Made by a program: the position numbers and the translations under genes
From: Ruminococcus flavefaciens
GTDB lineage: Bacteria > Bacillota_A > Clostridia > Oscillospirales > Ruminococcaceae
Assembly (NCBI GenBank): GCA_004556875.1
Contig: SFFP01000031.1
Span: 1-13,283 of the forward strand
Direction: 5' to 3'
DNA: 13,283 nt
Shown here: positions 12,749 through 13,283 of the stretch, piece by piece
Position numbering within the stretch: the first letter of the stretch is position 1
Layout of the letters: every line of letters begins with the position of its first letter
Notes under the pieces: model-generated
Told to the model about the DNA's origin: nothing
The model's input: only the letters and a program-made list of their open reading frames with translations
The model's database searches: none

Positions 12749-13283
12749 TGCTGGCTATTTACAGGCGCGAAATGGGCGCATTCTTTACGTCAGGCATAGC
12801 TTATGTATTTGTAACTGTGTTCTGGCTGGTTTCGGGTATATTCTTCTATAATGGCGTAATTGCTGAGGGAACTACAGATACATCTGCGATGTTTGGTTCG
12901 ATGTTCTATATCGTACTGTTTCTTATCCCTGTCCTCACAATGAAGCTTCTCAGTGAGGAAAAGAAGAATAAGACAGATCAGGGACTTCTCACAGCTCCTA
13001 TAAGTCTGTGGGATATCGTTCTCGGCAAGTATTTTGCAGCTCTTACACTGTATATCATTGCTGAGTCTATCGTATTCGTTTACGCTTTCATACTCAATTA
13101 TCTCGGAAAAGTAGCGTGGACTCCTCTGCTTGGCAACTATTTTGCAATGCTCTTCCTCGGTGCAGCATTTATCGCTGTGGGACTGTTTATCTCTTCCCTT
13201 ACCGAAAATCAGATGGCTTCTGCTGTTGTCAGCCTTGTTGTCCTCTTTGTTATATACCTTTCAGAGATGCTTGTTTCAAGCTT
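12748..13283 (+). CDS. ABC-2 type permease subunit, GldF-like (partial, cut by window end)
   Basis: The frame starts at the ATG at 12748, overlapping the ATPase stop by one base, and stays open to the window end (178 codons). GGAGG (12734-12738), within the end of the ATPase gene, is the ribosome binding site. The protein begins MLAIYRREMGAFFTSGIAYV, followed by a membrane segment (about 16-35), then another around FYIVLFLIPVLTMKLLSEEK (53-72). The family segment LLTAPISLWDIVLGKYFAAL (80-99) is typical of ABC-2 permeases of the GldF/NatB kind. Further hydrophobic segments lie at about 97-118, 129-147 and 156-175. It should be the membrane channel for the ATPase at 11666. An auxiliary protein often follows in such operons, but it would be outside the window. 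Confidence 0.88.
   Translation, partial: MLAIYRREMGAFFTSGIAYVFVTVFWLVSGIFFYNGVIAEGTTDTSAMFGSMFYIVLFLIPVLTMKLLSEEKKNKTDQGLLTAPISLWDIVLGKYFAALTLYIIAESIVFVYAFILNYLGKVAWTPLLGNYFAMLFLGAAFIAVGLFISSLTENQMASAVVSLVVLFVIYLSEMLVSS

Noticed and set aside
13278..13283. Window ends exactly in AAGCTT (a HindIII site), suggesting a cloning boundary
   Set aside because: A six-base site at a window edge can occur by chance, and the start of the window shows no matching site.

Overview
The window looks like chromosome of an anaerobic, gut- or rumen-type Firmicute close to Ruminococcus (Oscillospiraceae). This rests on the Firmicutes-type nusA-infB gene order, strong AGGAGG-like ribosome binding sites, sigma-A promoters of TTGACA/TATAAT type, and moderate GC with many GCT/GTA/CTT/AAG codons. 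The genus is inferred by eye, not by a search. Every recognised gene is on the + strand.

Layout. (1) Bases 1-117 are the last codons of an upstream gene, closed by a strong terminator (164-207). (2) A monocistronic gene (328-2634) encodes an unusual three-part protein: XRE-type helix-turn-helix, cupin, then a complete ACSM-like acyl-CoA synthetase. It is driven by a full-consensus promoter (230-258) that runs almost at once into a terminator-like hairpin (276-294), and it ends in its own terminator (2646-2679). (3) A second good promoter (2763-2791) with a structured leader starts the transcription/translation operon rimP-nusA-ylxR(rnpM)-ylxQ-infB-[unknown gene]-rbfA-nrnA-truB-ribF (2906-11546). 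Genes here are tightly packed, some overlapping. (4) After a 119-base gap with two small hairpins comes an ABC-2 type exporter pair: ATPase (11666-12748) and a permease cut off by the window end (12748-13283).

How the genes work together. RimP and RbfA mature the 30S subunit. NusA, RnpM/YlxR and YlxQ act on transcription and RNA, and IF-2 starts translation. NrnA degrades short RNAs and pAp, TruB modifies tRNA U55, and RibF makes FMN/FAD. The operon is canonical except at the place where Bacillus subtilis carries ylxP. There it holds an unrelated 181-residue protein with an acidic middle and a histone-H1-like Lys/Ala tail.

Most interesting points: the regulator-enzyme fusion and its promoter/attenuator arrangement; the unknown protein between infB and rbfA; a rimP leader where a small hairpin appears to bring a distant Shine-Dalgarno to the start codon; a NusA whose first KH loop reads GPKR instead of the usual GxxG; and a terminator facing the minus strand in the ribF-ABC gap. 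No CRISPR array, insertion sequence, tRNA or rRNA was seen. No gene-free stretch exceeds 300 bases.
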